DNA from: Phalacrocorax aristotelis
Taxonomy: Eukaryota > Chordata > Aves > Suliformes > Phalacrocoracidae
Direction of reading: 5' to 3'
DNA length: 64,000 nt
Assembly (NCBI RefSeq): GCF_949628215.1
Contig: NC_134311.1
Coordinates: 61,798,205-61,862,204, forward strand
A program made the position numbers and the translations under genes. Under the pieces are notes generated by a model. That model did not search any database. It was not told where the DNA came from and saw nothing but the letters and a program-made list of their open reading frames with translations. Below, piece by piece: positions 51,501 to 64,000 of the stretch; within the stretch, counting starts at the first letter, position 1, and the number at the start of each line of letters is the position of its first letter.

Positions 51501-54500
51501 GAATTTTGTCTTCGGAAAAAAAGTGTGTTGTCAATTCTCCAGCAAATACTCTGCAGCAGATACTGCACGCAAATACCATTTATTGGAAAACAAAGTAGTA
51601 AGAATGGGTTGCACCAAAATCTCAGCCCAACTTCTTGCCCTCCATTGCTCCTCAAAGGTGAAGTAACCTGGCCAGCTTCAGCAAGTGAAGAGCACAAAAG
51701 GAATATTTATTCCTTTGCTATTTCTGCTAAAGCACAAAATAAACACTAAGGATGAATGAATGCTATAACCCAGGTCCTAACCCTGTTAATATTCCTGTTT
51801 ATGTTTTATTTTACACACAAAGCACTCAGGAATAGTTTATATGGCATGCTTCCTTTGGCTGCATCAAAGATAAACAAAGCCTGCCACAATCCTCCATCCT
51901 AGGTTTGTGGTACTTGGGATGCTAACAACTTCTCAAAATTTTTCTGTTTTTCTATTCACCTTCACATATAGTCTTCTAGAAAAAGCCATTCTTTTGACCC
52001 AGCTGTTGCTTTATTACAGGCAGACCCAAGCTTTTGTGCACACTGGTCTCCAATTTCTCTTTAAATGTCACATAAAATTCCAAGAAGGAAACCTCATTTG
52101 AAACTCTGCACATCAGCCCCTCAGACCAAAATAAATTATGTTCTTTTCAGTTTCTATATTCTCTGTACTCTTTTCCAAAACCTATACTGACTCTTAGCAG
52201 TAAAATGTGTCTCAATGTTATGCCGCACATTTTCCTTGAGAGTCTTTTAACCTCCTCATCCCTTCAAGTAAATAAAATTTCCATTTCAGGCTAATGTCTT
52301 TGCTTTGATAGATAGCACCCCTGGTTATTTGCCTTCCTTGCAGTCAAGCAAGCAGTTCACGCTGGCACACTGACTGCACACTCCTTACCAGATAAATTGC
52401 TCTTTCATGAAGGATTTTTAACTGCTTAGAAATTTGTCCAGCAAAAGCCATAGTAAACTGGAGGGAAACCTTATTCCTCGTATGTGATGCTACATTCTGC
52501 AACTATTAGGGAAGAAGGACATTGATATTTTATTTGATCTTATGGACTCCTGGCAACTTCTAACTCTGAAGCATGACAAAAGGCTCCAGAGTATTTTCAG
52601 ATGTTGGTAAATAACAGTATGATTCTATGTACAGCTGATTCTTCCCAGGGGATATGATGGAGCATATGGTGTCATGCCCATCAAAAACTTTCCGCAAACC
52701 TATAGTGTAGTCTCTGGAGTAGACTATCTGGTCTCACCAGGTGCAGGAACTAAGATTGCTCCAAACTTCACTACTGACCTATATCCTAAGCATCTTTGAG
52801 AAATGTCGGGACCAAAGCAAATATTCTTCTCCTTATGTTGCCTGCAGTTATTTCTTTACACAAAAGCACAGAAGAAAGGGGAACTTCAATTTGTTATTTA
52901 TGTGGGCTCTGCTGTATAAACATAGCCATCAAGCTGAGACTTTTTTTATTACTCCTCCCCTCCTCCTTTTTTAAGACACCTGTCTAACAGTCTTTTCTGA
53001 CAAGTTTGAAAAACTATGAGTTTTAAGTAGATCTAAGCACTGTGTTCACAGCAGGTTCTAAGGACATATATTGCCAGATGATATTATCAGAGAGAGCAGC
53101 CCTTTTGCCATATGCAAGCAGAGAGCACCATGTAACCTCAGCCAAAGGTAACTGTTGCTCATAGTCAAAAGACTTTGTCCTTTGTTGCCTCTGTTTCCAC
53201 TGTTCATTTCTAGCAGTAACTGAATATTGGGTCAGTTACTCCATAGCTGTGGAAGAATAAATCTCTGAATATGTTCATATGTCATAACTAAAATATCCTT
53301 GTAGTCTGAAATTGTCTACATGTGGTCATAAACCGAGTTGTGCTTCACATGCAGCAGGAATAGCATGACAAAAGAAAATCTCTGTTTTTCAAAAAAATCT
53401 TAAACCCAGCCTACTCAGACCAAAACATTATTTTTCAAGCAGAGATTTACATGAAATGCTTTAGAGCAAAAACACAGAAACCCAGCCTTGGAGAATATTT
53501 TCCAGTTGCAGGTTAAGATCAAAATGAGGGGAGTGGTTACAAGAATCATAGTTCTCTAGGAGAACGGGTGTATCTGTTACAGCTGTCCAGTTGACCAGCT
53601 TACAGAGAGGTCTCTGGGAAATAACATAGCTCCCCACGTACAGGGAGAAAAATACTGTTGTTTTCATTGAGACATTTGAAGAAGAAAATTTTCATGCCGT
53701 AAAGCTAGTGCAAATTGCCTTAGCATGGAAATGAAGGGTGGCGACTTGCACTATTTGCCAACATAGGTTGAGCAGTGTATTACTAGGTACCAGCTATGGA
53801 CACCTGCCCAGATCTGAGAGATTTGGCTACCCTCATCATGCTCTACCCAAGAGAAATGAAGCTAGGAATTCCTGGTTTAATAGTTTTAATGAGAAAAAGA
53901 AAATCAGGCGAAGTGGGTTTTTTTTACAAAACTGACTTTTTTCCCATGGAATTTCTGTATTTTTAGGGCTGCTTTTTTTTTTTTGCGGGGGGGGGGGGGG
54001 GGGTGTTGGAGAGGGATTACTTCCAGAGAAAAATTCCCTGCTTTGCTAGTGTATTATAGCCAAATAATGTGTGATCCCACCACAGATGTAACAGCTTAGA
54101 AAAGAATGTGTGAATATATCATGTTGCTCAGCTATTTTAGGACTTCCAGTATTACAAAGACATTCTACTTATAAAAAAGCATGTGCAGACACAGCCTCAT
54201 TTTTGCAATGAATCACACATCTAAAGACAAAGCTCAGCCAAAGAGCACAAATATAAAAACAACCTGCATCATTTCAAATAGATTCTACACTAAAAACCTG
54301 AAGTACAAGTACACTGAAATCAATCAAACTACACAGATGCCAAATGAGGAGATGCAGAAGCACACCACAGAAATCCTTGTCCCTCACAATATATTATGTT
54401 CTTGTGTTTAAATACTATACTCTTCTGGTAGGCAATGCACAAAGAGAGCTAATTTTATGTGGGAGTGGCTGCTATTGTATTTTCTGATATATAATAGTCA

Positions 54501-56640
54501 GAACCTAACATAGCAGCTCAGCTGACAAGCAGAACAGGTTTCAGTATGCTATTCCAGACCTTTCTGCCACAAAATTAGCTGTCTGTAGAATGAGGGAACA
54601 ACACGAAGAAACTAAGTGTTTCTGTTGTGCAATTTCAGCTCTCCTGACATAAAACATGACCTCTGCATTCACTTTTGGAACTTTTGACAAAAAACTGCAG
54701 ATCTTCCAGTCTTTTTGAAAGCATGCAAGAATCCACTTGTTTTCTGTTTTTGTGAGAAAAAAACCCAAATGTTTTCTGCAGGATAGGGCTTCAGGTTTTA
54801 CGCAGAACTATAATCTTTAATGTGGGTACCCATCCTTGCTGAATACAGGTCACACAGAGCAACACAGAGATGAGCAACACATCAAGTTAGACTATAGTCT
54901 TGAGCAATCACTGATTACAGAATACATCTAAGATTTGGTATACTGTCTTTCGCTGTACTGTGTTGCCCAAATCTCCCAGTCATTTGGGAATAAAACCCTT
55001 TATCCATAAAGTGTGGATTCAAAGCATGTTGCCAGGGACATGCTGGCCTGGGACAAGGGAAGTGGTGCATTCTGAGCAGCGCTTGACTGCCAATTTCTCA
55101 TCATGAAGATGGCCAAGCCCATGCACCTGTGATTGGGTTTGGATGAGGGATGTTTACAACACATCCCCATGTGGCAGATGCAGGCCAGCTCTGCCCTTGC
55201 TACAAGCCTGGAAAGAGAAACATAACAATGTTATCATCACACCAAGCCCAAGGTAATATATCCCGCCACTGCATTTTGTGTCTCTCAGATGGTTTAATTA
55301 GCTTGGCCTCAAGTGCCATACTGACGTGGTCTGTACTGGCTTCCTATAGTAGCCAGTGGACATAGCATCCCATGCTTCCCAGATCCTGCTTGTGCTGGTC
55401 CTCTTATGGACTCACTTCACACCCACCCTCTGCATTTCCAAGCCAGGCAGGTAACACCAGCTCAGCATTCACCTTACAACACCATGTGGCCGCTTCACAA
55501 TTTACTCTAGCTCTACTAGGCAGCTTATCAGGCTGCCTGGCAAAGCAGAAGGGGCAAGGCAGTTCCTGGGATAAGGTGGATGCACAGCAAAGTGAGGGCA
55601 TTGTTGGAGACTGCCTTCCTCCCATTAGCTCTGAGGCATCAGACCACGTGTTTGCTACCCTTCTGACGCCGGGGCCCATGACTTGCTCCCAAGCAGCTGG
55701 CATAATGGAGAGAGGAACCAGGATACATCCTTAGCACATGCAGCAACCTCTGAAGCATGGCAGCAATGAATGAGCGCACAAGGAGGAAGTTTTCCACGGG
55801 TAAGAGGGAATGGAAAATTTCCCGAGACAGTGTCATCTCTGCCTAATCTTCAACATAAGGCAGCAAGCAACAGGCTCAAGTGTCTTCCATTTCAGAAATT
55901 ATTTCACTTGCCTTTATTGAAATTTGGTTAAAAATCAATTACAGATCAACTTTTTAAGTGGATTGGAGGAATAGGAATTTCTGGTCAGTACCTACATGAG
56001 CTTTATATAGTCAAAAATGTATTCATAATATTTCAAAGAAAGCTAAGGTAGCACACGTGTTCACAGAGCCTGCTGTCCAAAATGCATTACAGTCTTGTTC
56101 AAGGTGAAGCTAAGATGCAGTCTTACTATCCATGGTTTTCCTTCCAGTTTCTAGATTTGTAAAACAGAAGACAAGTAAACTGCCCTCCATGATCTAGGCT
56201 GCTCCTTTATAAAATAATAACCATAAAATTTCACTCAGTTACCCTCTATTCAACCCAGCAACATGCATTGGACTAAAGCACAACTTTCCTAGGTAAAGCT
56301 TACCTCCTGTGGAAATGAATAGAATTGTTTTAAAGGAATGAGATTTTCCACTCTTACCTTCTTCGTTTATTCTATTGCTATTTTCTTTCCATGAAAAAAG
56401 CATGTAACATACAGTCAAATAAAAAATACTAGAAGATACTCACAAAATTTAAATAAATCACTTCTCAGCCCTCTTTTTCTAAATGAAGTAGACTGAGTTA
56501 TTTTAAGTTGTTCACTGACAGGCTGTCCCTTCCGCCCTGCAATGATTTTTGTAGCTGTTATCATTACCATCATCAAATTTGTTCTGCATTTTGTTTCAGG
56601 GAACACAATGCAGGGGAATTGCAACAAGGCAGAGAAACTG
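48571..56640. other. Unique non-coding DNA
   Basis: No gene recognised over eight kilobases. Frames reach at most about 120 codons (plus 55372-55734) and show no domain. A pyrimidine-rich stretch lies at about 49,160-49,330 and a palindrome-rich AT stretch at 51,391-51,437. A T12 run is followed almost directly by a G17 run at about 54.0 kb. Confidence 0.55.
53973..54003 (+). repeat. T12 and G17 homopolymer pair
   Basis: Twelve T (53,973-53,984), then GC, then seventeen consecutive G (53,987-54,003). The G run is the most extreme homopolymer of G or C in the window, and its exact length is likely to be unreliable in any assembly. Confidence 0.85.
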
Positions 56641-56930
56641 CATTCTCTAGGACTTGAGGGAATGGCAGGAGGATGTGCCAGGGGAGGTTTAGGTTGAGTA
56701 TTAGGAAAAAGTTCTTCACCCAGACTGTGGTGGAGCACTGGAACAGACTTCCTGGGGACATAGTCAGAGCGCCAAGCCTGACGCTATACAAGAAGCACTT
56801 GGACAACACCCTCAGAGACATGGTGTGAATTTGGGGTTGTCCTGTGCAGGGACAGGAGTTGGACCTAATGGTCTTTGTGGGTCCCTTCCAACTCAGGACA
56901 TTCTACGATTTTGTTCTATGTTCTATGATG
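56641..56930 (+). mobile_element. CR1 LINE, 3' end (younger copy)
   Basis: A well-kept avian CR1 3' end: GCCAGGGGAGGTTTAGGTTG (56,677-56,696), AGGAAAAAGTTCTTCACCCA (56,703-56,722), GGTGGAGCACTGGAACAG, and GGGTTGTCCTGTGCAGG. The conserved terminal GTCCCTTCCAACTC lies at 56,881-56,894, followed by the short ATTCTATG-type tail. It is truncated at its 5' end, as is normal for CR1. It diverges far less from the remembered consensus than the other copies, so it is the youngest LINE in the window. The element lacks coding capacity; the open frames over it (plus 56,825-57,152) are accidental. Confidence 0.95.
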
Positions 56931-57229
56931 ATTTTAGGTGGACTCTGGGTGTGCATACCATGTTGCAGCATTGGTCCATCTTCTCCCTTTCCTCCTTGTA
57001 CTCATTGCTCTTCTGAAGACAGTAACAACCTCCCTTACCCTACGGCTGTGGTGGGAGGGCATGGCAAGGGACGGACCATCCACTCCAGCTTTTCCAGACT
57101 CACTGCTTTGGTTTTTCCTATTCAAGGGACAGCCTTCATTGCCTTGTTCTGAACAGAGAAGTTCATATTTGTATTAGCAAACTGTGTGTCAATAGGCCCC
57201 CTATACGGAGACATCCTGATTCCTCCCTC

Positions 57230-57615
57230 CAGATCCTATATCATCATCATTGGTTAAAACTCTGTCAAGCTGCATAACATAAAATCACTGCTAATTACAG
57301 TATAAGAATATTTTTATCTAGATAGCTGATGAAAATATAGAATAATGTAAGTCTTGGTAATAATCTCAGACATGGCACATGTTAGATATACTTCCATTTG
57401 GTGAGGTTTCCTGTTTGGTCCAACTTTTAATCCATGTAGTACTTGTTTTACTGATAGTGTGCTAGTTTTAAATTATCATGTTATTTAGTACTAATACTGT
57501 CATTATATTTTCATGCACTTTAAGGAAACAGAGTCAGATTAACTTTTCTTGACATGATTAATTTATTCCAAAATTGTGGTGGCTTCCATTGAATACATTC
57601 CCTATCCTTCAATCT
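57230..57615 (-). mobile_element. Old CR1-family LINE, polymerase segment
   Basis: On the minus strand this follows the reverse-transcriptase part of old CR1 elements. The clearest anchors (plus strand) are TAGCTGATGAAAATATAGAA near 57,323, the segment CCAACTTTTAATCCATGTAG (57,420-57,439), AATACTGTCATTATATTTTC (about 57,494) and CTTGACATGATTAATTTATT (about 57,548). Their order and spacing are correct. Neither the 3' end nor the 5' part is present, and all frames are broken. Confidence 0.8.
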
Positions 57616-60600
57616 CTTTGTCATTGAACCCCCATATTTCCTCTTTCCTTCCTTGCAAGGGCTGACAAGACAATAAGCTTACAAGTTACACTGGACATTA
57701 CACTTGACTTTTCCAAATTTCAGCACTCCTTCAAACTTCCACTATATACTAGCTCAACAGTTACTAAGAGATGCATGACTTCTTCGTAACTATAAAGACA
57801 TGTTACACCAGTCAAGAAAAGATCAGCAAAGTCAGGATTTTCAAGATTTTTGGCCTAATTTATCATGAACAGCCTATTCAAAACAAAGGAAAAAGAAATC
57901 ATTTTCTAACACACATTCTTCAGACATCCTTACTGGCTTCCAATACATTGTAAGGGAGTTTTCTACCTCTTTATGACCTGAATACATTATCCTGATTCTT
58001 TCAAAACAGAACAAAAATACCAAAACCACAAAACACAAGAGAATAGGGAAAACCAGGCATGATTTTCATATTTTTTTCACAGATGCTGACTCTTCAGCCA
58101 CTTGTAAATTGAGCAATCAATAAAGGAAAAAAAACACCACTGTGTCAACAAGTTATAATTCTCTTTTTACTGAAATACAAAGCAACTTCACTGAGTTTAA
58201 TTGAGCTGTGAAAATAAAAAGTAAATGAAAACAAGTTCACAAAAATTCATCTCTAAGTTTAGATTTGCCATACATACTCCTTTTATTATTCTCTCTTTGC
58301 ACAAATATCGAAGTAAGAAAGGGGTTTTGTTTGCACAAATACTTGTGCAAATTGAGCTTTGGACTTAGCACAGAGTTCACTGGAAAAATATTGTTCCCAC
58401 GTGGAAGTGAGAATAGTTTCTTTACTAAAGCTACAAACTGAAACCTGCTAGCAAGTTAGGATGCAATTAGGATTTATGGTTAGCATCAGCATTGGCCCAA
58501 ACAAGGGAAGAGGGTCTCTTTGACGGAGATATTTAGATTCATTGTGTGTTCATTGTGTTACCAGCCACAAAAGCAGTGCACAAAAGCACAAAAACTATAA
58601 CAAAATTTAAGTTAGTGGATCACATTGAGCAAGGATTTTACTAGAGCTATGCAGGTACATCACCTGCTACTAGAACCACAGACATATTACATCCAAAATG
58701 TACTGAGAGGTGCATGACACAAACAAGAAAGAGTTATAAAAAAAGACATTAATCCATGTTGTAAGCATGTATTACATATATGGAGTAAGACTTACAACCT
58801 TTGAGAGCATATTCACTTGCAGTATTTCTGCAAAATCTTGAATAAGAGCCTGGAACTGATGCATTTCTGTGAGGTACAATTCCTATTCAAAACAGCTATT
58901 TAGTATGATGCAAAACACCAGAGAAATTTTTACACAGACATGATTCAATAAGCCAGATAGGGATCTGAACACACCTTACACAGATGCAATTACTTCACGA
59001 GACAAGCAGATTAATTTTAAAACTCACCCTACCTGTACTATCTCAGGAGACCAAACTACATACAGGCCACTCCTCCGCCAATCCCCAAACAAAACAGTTT
59101 CATGTGCTTTAACACTCCCCTCCCTTGCACAGAAGGTGCGTGCAACCTCTGTGAGCCATTCCCATGCAGGCAAGGGCTGGTGTCCCAGGGCAGCCTGTAC
59201 TCTGCCCGCATGGGTCTACAGCAGGCAAGCCACACCTGAGCAGTCCTTTTTTTTTAATCCAGAAACTCCAGCAGCGCAGGCTGAGCAAGCCTCTGGCACC
59301 AGGAGCACAAACATAACATCCAAGTACTTCCATATCAACAGCTACAGCTACAGCCATAGACTTGTGGAAGCCCTGTATTGACACCTCTGTTCACTATACA
59401 GACCATCACCTGTAACCACTGCTCAAAGCTGTTGCAGCTGCATGGTGCAAGTTGCTGATCGGGTACAAACTCACTCTTGACAATGCAAATTTGTTTCATA
59501 ATATCTGGAGGGATAACTTTGCCCCTAGAGCACCTTGCCAGGGCAGATATAACCTTTATTCCCTAGCCAGTAAAGAACTGGTACAGACTGCGTTATGCAC
59601 ACTTGCTAATGCAATAACAATGCAGTGTGTGCTTAGTCCTGCTTCAGATCCCATCTGCCAAGTGCTCAGAAACATACAGGTTAGTATAAATAAATATTGA
59701 ACTACTGACACTCCCCAAGCTGCTGTAAAACCACAACCGACAATTCTGATTAAATACATTTAAAAACAGAAAGAAAGGAGATTATGCTGGAAGAATCTGC
59801 CAGATTTTCTACTCTGACAAACACATTCCTGTCAAGGATGCAGGGTCTACAGCTTGTTGAAGTGACAGGCAGCCACTGATGAGATGTTACATGGACTGCT
59901 ATAGCAGGAGAGGCTTTATAACAGGAGAGGTGCCACAGAAGCTCCTAGAGGGATGTTTAAATGTAGAAATTTGAAGGAAACATATTCCAGTCTCACCATA
60001 ATTAAGAGGAAAATGTTGCACAATGAATAAAGAGATTATTAATTTTAACAGATGGTTTTACTGAAATGTCTTATCAGTTCGCCTTTTAAATTTAAAGTAG
60101 GGAAAGTTAGCATTCCTGTCCATGCCAAAAGACAAGGCACACCTTGATCAGAAGTCAATCATTCGCAAACCTTTGCCACACCTTCTAACTTAGGTTTAGA
60201 CTGCTCTTGACCAGTACAGCAGATGGAGCTGATATAGCAATGAGTTCCAATAAGGTTAATGAAAAAAAAAAACCCACAACCCAACCCAAACCCAAACCTC
60301 CACCTTCTGTTGACAAATCTCTCCTGTGAGTCAAACTGAGTGTGTCCATTCAATCCAGTTTTCAATACAAAAAGTTTTTTCAGGTGATGCTGTGGCCAAA
60401 GGTGGAATGGCTCCTTGCTTTTCCTGCTCAGTCATTCCCTGAAAGTGGCACATTCAAGACAAATCCACTGCCGCCTCCTTAACTGATGAGCACTTGGGTC
60501 ACCTAGGCAGTCACAGCAGATTACAGAATAAGCAGAGCTGTCATCAAGTTTTCTGAGGCATTTTTGTGGAGTCTTGTTTTGTTTTATTTTGGTTTTAACT

Positions 60601-61579
60601 TTCCCTCATTTAATTTCATTTACAAAATAACATTTAGTTGAAAACTGCCACTTGAAGACTACTTCATTAAAGTACTGCATTTAAGGATGGAGACTGGGGT
60701 GCACATGCACAGATGGAGTCCTTTCAGCATGTCATCTCTCAGCCCCAAGCCCAGGGGCAGGCAAGAGGGGAAGAGTTGCTGTGGGTGCCCAGCACTGCAG
60801 AGCTCCCAATGAGGCTTCCAGGTGACACAACAGATCTCTCCTAGTGGCAGATGTCCTCAGCTTTGGCATGTCAGAGGGAAACAACCACTTCAGACCAGAG
60901 CATGAGCTACACAGTCAACAACAAAAACTTCTGCGAAAGTCTTTCCTTAAAACTTCCAACACAAAATACAGGCTCTCATAGGAGAAAAAAAAATAGTTTT
61001 CTTGAAAACATAAACATTTCCATTAAAAAATGAGAGCATCAGGTGTAACTCTTAGCAATAGAAGCAAATATTTTCTGTTTAAATAAATACGTTTTTGTTA
61101 AAGAAAAGGAAAATTCTGAACATTCGTAATAAAATCTAATATATAAATATAATATGTAGGAGCCTAACACTTGTGACCCCTCTTTTCCTGTGAAGAGAGG
61201 AGGCAATGTTACAGATTTCATTTACCTTCATTTAGTAAATCTAGGTCCTATTTAAACTCAGTTCATCTTCCTTGCACACACGGATAAGTTTAAAGTAGCC
61301 TAGATCAATTATCTGCCTTTTATTTTAGATATCCATAAGAAATCCAGCCATTGTACTGGTTAGGCATATCTTCCCTTACCAGCCTGGCACCTGAGCTAAG
61401 CACACTCAGTGCTCTGGCAGAGCTAAGTGGCAAGCAGTTCCTTTCAAAGGGGAAAGCTAGTTTGGAGCCACTTTGTGTCTGCCAGTTGTGTGAAGTCCTA
61501 ATTCTCTATCCCTTATTGTCCTTTTGCCAGAGCTGGCTGCAGTTGATGTCTTGAACTGGATGCAGGCCAGCCAAACAGC
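57616..61579. other. Unique non-coding DNA
   Basis: No gene recognised. Frames do not exceed about 91 codons and have no domain. A C-rich telomere-like stretch capable of forming a G-quadruplex on the minus strand lies at 60,273-60,293. Confidence 0.55.
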
Positions 61580-62615
61580 TGGGTACAAACTGAGACGTCA
61601 GACCACAGGTGCAACCAACCTAATGCTCTGCCCCCATCAGGGTGATGGGAGATGCCAGTCACACATGCAAACCCTGTTGCTCTCCTGCTCTGTTCTCCTA
61701 CACCCTCCTCCAGCATCCTCAGCTGCTGTTAGGGTTGTTAGAGGATACATGCCTCTTTTTGTATCCCTTAGACCTTTAAGTATCTTTTTCCAGACCTATT
61801 ACCCATGAAATTGTCTAATCTGTATTTGAATTTGCTGATGCCATCTGCTTCTACCGTCTCCTGCAATATCAAATTCAGAAGGTCACTAACTACACAGTGG
61901 AGTGATTTTACGTGATTTAAACTGATCTCCTACCAATTTTAATGAGGGCCCCTCGTCCTGGTACTGGGAGATTTAGTTCTGCATTAGGCTTGTCCACTTC
62001 CCTTTTGATTTTGTAGGTTTCAGGCATACCTCTCTGGCTTCTTCCTCTCCAGGATGAAGAGTCTTTTAAATATCCAGCATTTTAATATCTCTTCACAAGA
62101 TATTGATCTTGATTGCTCACTTCTTCTAAGTCTTTCTTGCGGTGTGGAGGTCACAATTGCACCCAGCACTTAAGGTATTCACACATGGAGTAAAATGATG
62201 CCTTTTTCCTTATTCTCGTCACACTTCTAGTGCATACCAATATTTTGTTGGGGTTTTTGGCTGTGGCCATATTGACAGATAATTTCAGATAGAGCCCTCA
62301 ACAGTGACTCCAAGATCTCTTCCCAAGGTCAGCATCATTTAGGTATGGTTAAGATTTTTTTTTCCTAGATGCGTGGCCTTATATTTATTTACTTTGAAAC
62401 TCATCTACTACCTTTTTGCTTGCTTACTCAGTTTTGCAAGGTTGATTTGCAGTCCAATTTCATCAGCACATTTGATTACTTGCAAGAGTTTAATATCACC
62501 TGTAGACATGGAGACTTCACTGTTCACTCCTTCACCCAGCAAACTGATGATGCTGTTAGAAAAAATCTGTGCCTGGAGGCACTGCTGCTGATTCTTCTCC
62601 ATGATGGAAATTCCA
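61580..62615 (-). mobile_element. Old CR1-family LINE, 3' half with its 3' end
   Basis: On the plus strand the region opens with GTCAGACCACAGGT (61,598-61,611), the complement of the conserved 3' end of this CR1 group. It then passes the 3' untranslated part (TTGTCTAATCTGTATTTGAA, about 61,812), the coding end (TCCTGGTACTGGGAGATTTA, about 61,957) and the block GACTCCAAGATCTCTTCCCA (about 62,309). On the minus strand at 62,408-62,602 a short frame still reads GEGVNSEVSMSTGDIKLLQ, recognisably a decayed CR1 reverse-transcriptase segment in which the catalytic FADD block has become MSTGD. It is inactive. The copy is about 1 kb, among the longest LINE remnants here. Confidence 0.88.
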
Positions 62616-64000
62616 TATTAAGCCCACTGAAGCCCTGCCTTTTGTGGGACAGATCTTCTAGAGGAAAAGAAGACTTCTCTCTCCAGATAAAATAACACCT
62701 ATTCACACTTACGTTCTTCACTGGTCACCACAATACTCTGCAAGCATCAAGGTCTGTCCATTGAAAGTGCTCTGTTGAGAAAGTTACAATCTTACACAGA
62801 GAGTCAAATAGCACAGAAATAAAAGAACTGAGAGGGGAACAGGTAAATTAAACTTTTTCCATATAAATACACCAGCCAGTAAGGAGCTGTGGCTAATAAT
62901 TTTTCTGATTTGTGCAAACTCATTTTCTTAATGTCACTTCTTAATTTGGTATGAAGCAGTCTTAAAACTACCTTTTACAAGAGGCTACGTAAAAAAAGAA
63001 GAAAAGCTTTGTGACTGCAGATAGAAAATGCCTTTGGTCTTCAGCACTTAGGAAAGGGAAACTTCCGCAGTTATAATAAAAATAGAATTTAAAGGAATAC
63101 TATCCAATAACAGAATTAGTGGTTGGACAGGTTTTATTGGACTCACTTGTAATACTTGTTCCAAGGTAACTTCCTGAGGGCAGGCAGAAAACAGACTGAA
63201 GCTTTCCTGACACTGGGCCCCACCCTCCCAACAGTGCCCTGCTCAGAATACTTCAAATGATGATCAGATCAAAAAAGATCACTCTCCCTCAGTGCCCTAA
63301 CATCACAGCACATCCCCATACGTACTTGGGCATCTTGTCTAAAAATTGTATTGCTTTGTCTCCACAGCTCACCAGACAATTCAGAGAAGAGCTGGCAAGA
63401 GAATGTCTCCACAGAAATATCTTCCATACATTTAAAAAGCCATGTGAGAGCATTTTCCCTTCATATACTCTGTCCCTCTCTTCCCTTTCCCCCCCTCATT
63501 TTTTTGCTGTCATTGTGCTGTCAGTGGTAACAGTGGAATAAAGGTCTTACAGAAAAGTTTGAGGCAGTTTCACTGCAATAGTACTATTCTCCAAGGTGTT
63601 TTGTTTTCTGCAGTAAACCAGAATGATGTTTTTTTCAGCAGGACTGGGATAGTCTAACTGGGAATTCAAACTTATGTTTAACTGGGTGGCTTAAGCAGAG
63701 ACAGCATATCGTGTTAAATTTCCCAAATAGCATGACAGTATGTAACACTGCACAGTGGCTTTTCCAAGGACCATCCCAGGACAAGCCATATCACACAAGC
63801 TGGAGCAGCAGCAGCACGATCACAGCATTTGCATATCTATTCTGTGACAGGCTGTCAGTTCATAACTAAATCCTCATTATTAACTAATCTCTGAACTCTC
63901 ACCCACCTTGCTTGCACTACTCTGGTACGTAGTGCTGTCTCCCAGACCAGCAGGGTTGACGAACAACAATCTTCCATCACAGGGATCATTTATAGCACCT
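62616..64000. other. Unique non-coding DNA to the window end
   Basis: No gene, exon-like unit or transposon recognised. A 94-codon frame on the plus strand at 63,257-63,541 has no domain. A single octamer word ATTTGCAT lies at about 63,828. Confidence 0.55.

Noticed and set aside
56825-57177. Several plus-strand frames of 63-102 codons
   Set aside because: They start in the non-coding 3' end of the CR1 copy or just after it and have no domain.

Overview
The window looks like nuclear DNA from a bird, probably a neoavian. It is AT-rich and poor in CpG, with no dense coding, no operons and no ribosome binding sites. The repeats it holds are typical of avian genomes: a solitary endogenous-retrovirus LTR of a family I recognise from neoavian genomes, CR1 LINE copies of several ages, and short poly-A and AT microsatellites. 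I recognise no protein-coding gene, tRNA, rRNA, microRNA or CRISPR array. The many short open frames (60-150 codons) scatter over both strands and match no family I know, so I treat them as chance. The exceptions are frames that are remnants of CR1 reverse transcriptase or lie inside the LTR. The best reading is a gene desert or the inside of a very large intron.

Layout. 1-967: unique non-coding DNA. 968-1556: solo LTR whose transcriptional sense is on the minus strand. 1563-6770: unique AT-rich DNA with a 21-base A run. 6771-6810: a tiny CR1 3' tail. 6811-23,570: unique DNA with a G-rich patch (about 11,890-12,010), a purine-rich patch (about 20,885-21,340) and a cluster of three POU octamer words (22,829-23,227). 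23,570-24,600: old CR1, minus strand. 24,600-39,340: unique DNA with one well-formed candidate exon on the minus strand (38,594-38,690). 39,340-40,380: old CR1, plus strand. 40,380-48,180: unique DNA holding the GC- and CpG-richest part of the window (42,075-42,260 and 43,155-43,445), a candidate terminal exon on the minus strand (43,947-44,260), a perfect-arm hairpin (47,394-47,435) and a weak candidate exon on the plus strand (47,792-47,977). 48,180-48,570: internally deleted CR1 fragment, plus strand. 56,641-56,930: 3' end of a younger CR1, plus strand. 57,230-57,615 and 61,580-62,615: old CR1, minus strand. The rest is unique sequence.

No set of genes works together here that can be shown from sequence. 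The points most worth checking are the exon-like signals on the minus strand at about 38.6 and 44.0-44.3 kb, the CpG-dense block just beside the second of them, and the octamer cluster at about 23 kb. Repeat calls were made by comparing the sequence with CR1 and LTR sequences as I remember them, not by a database search, so boundaries are approximate and subfamily names are not given.
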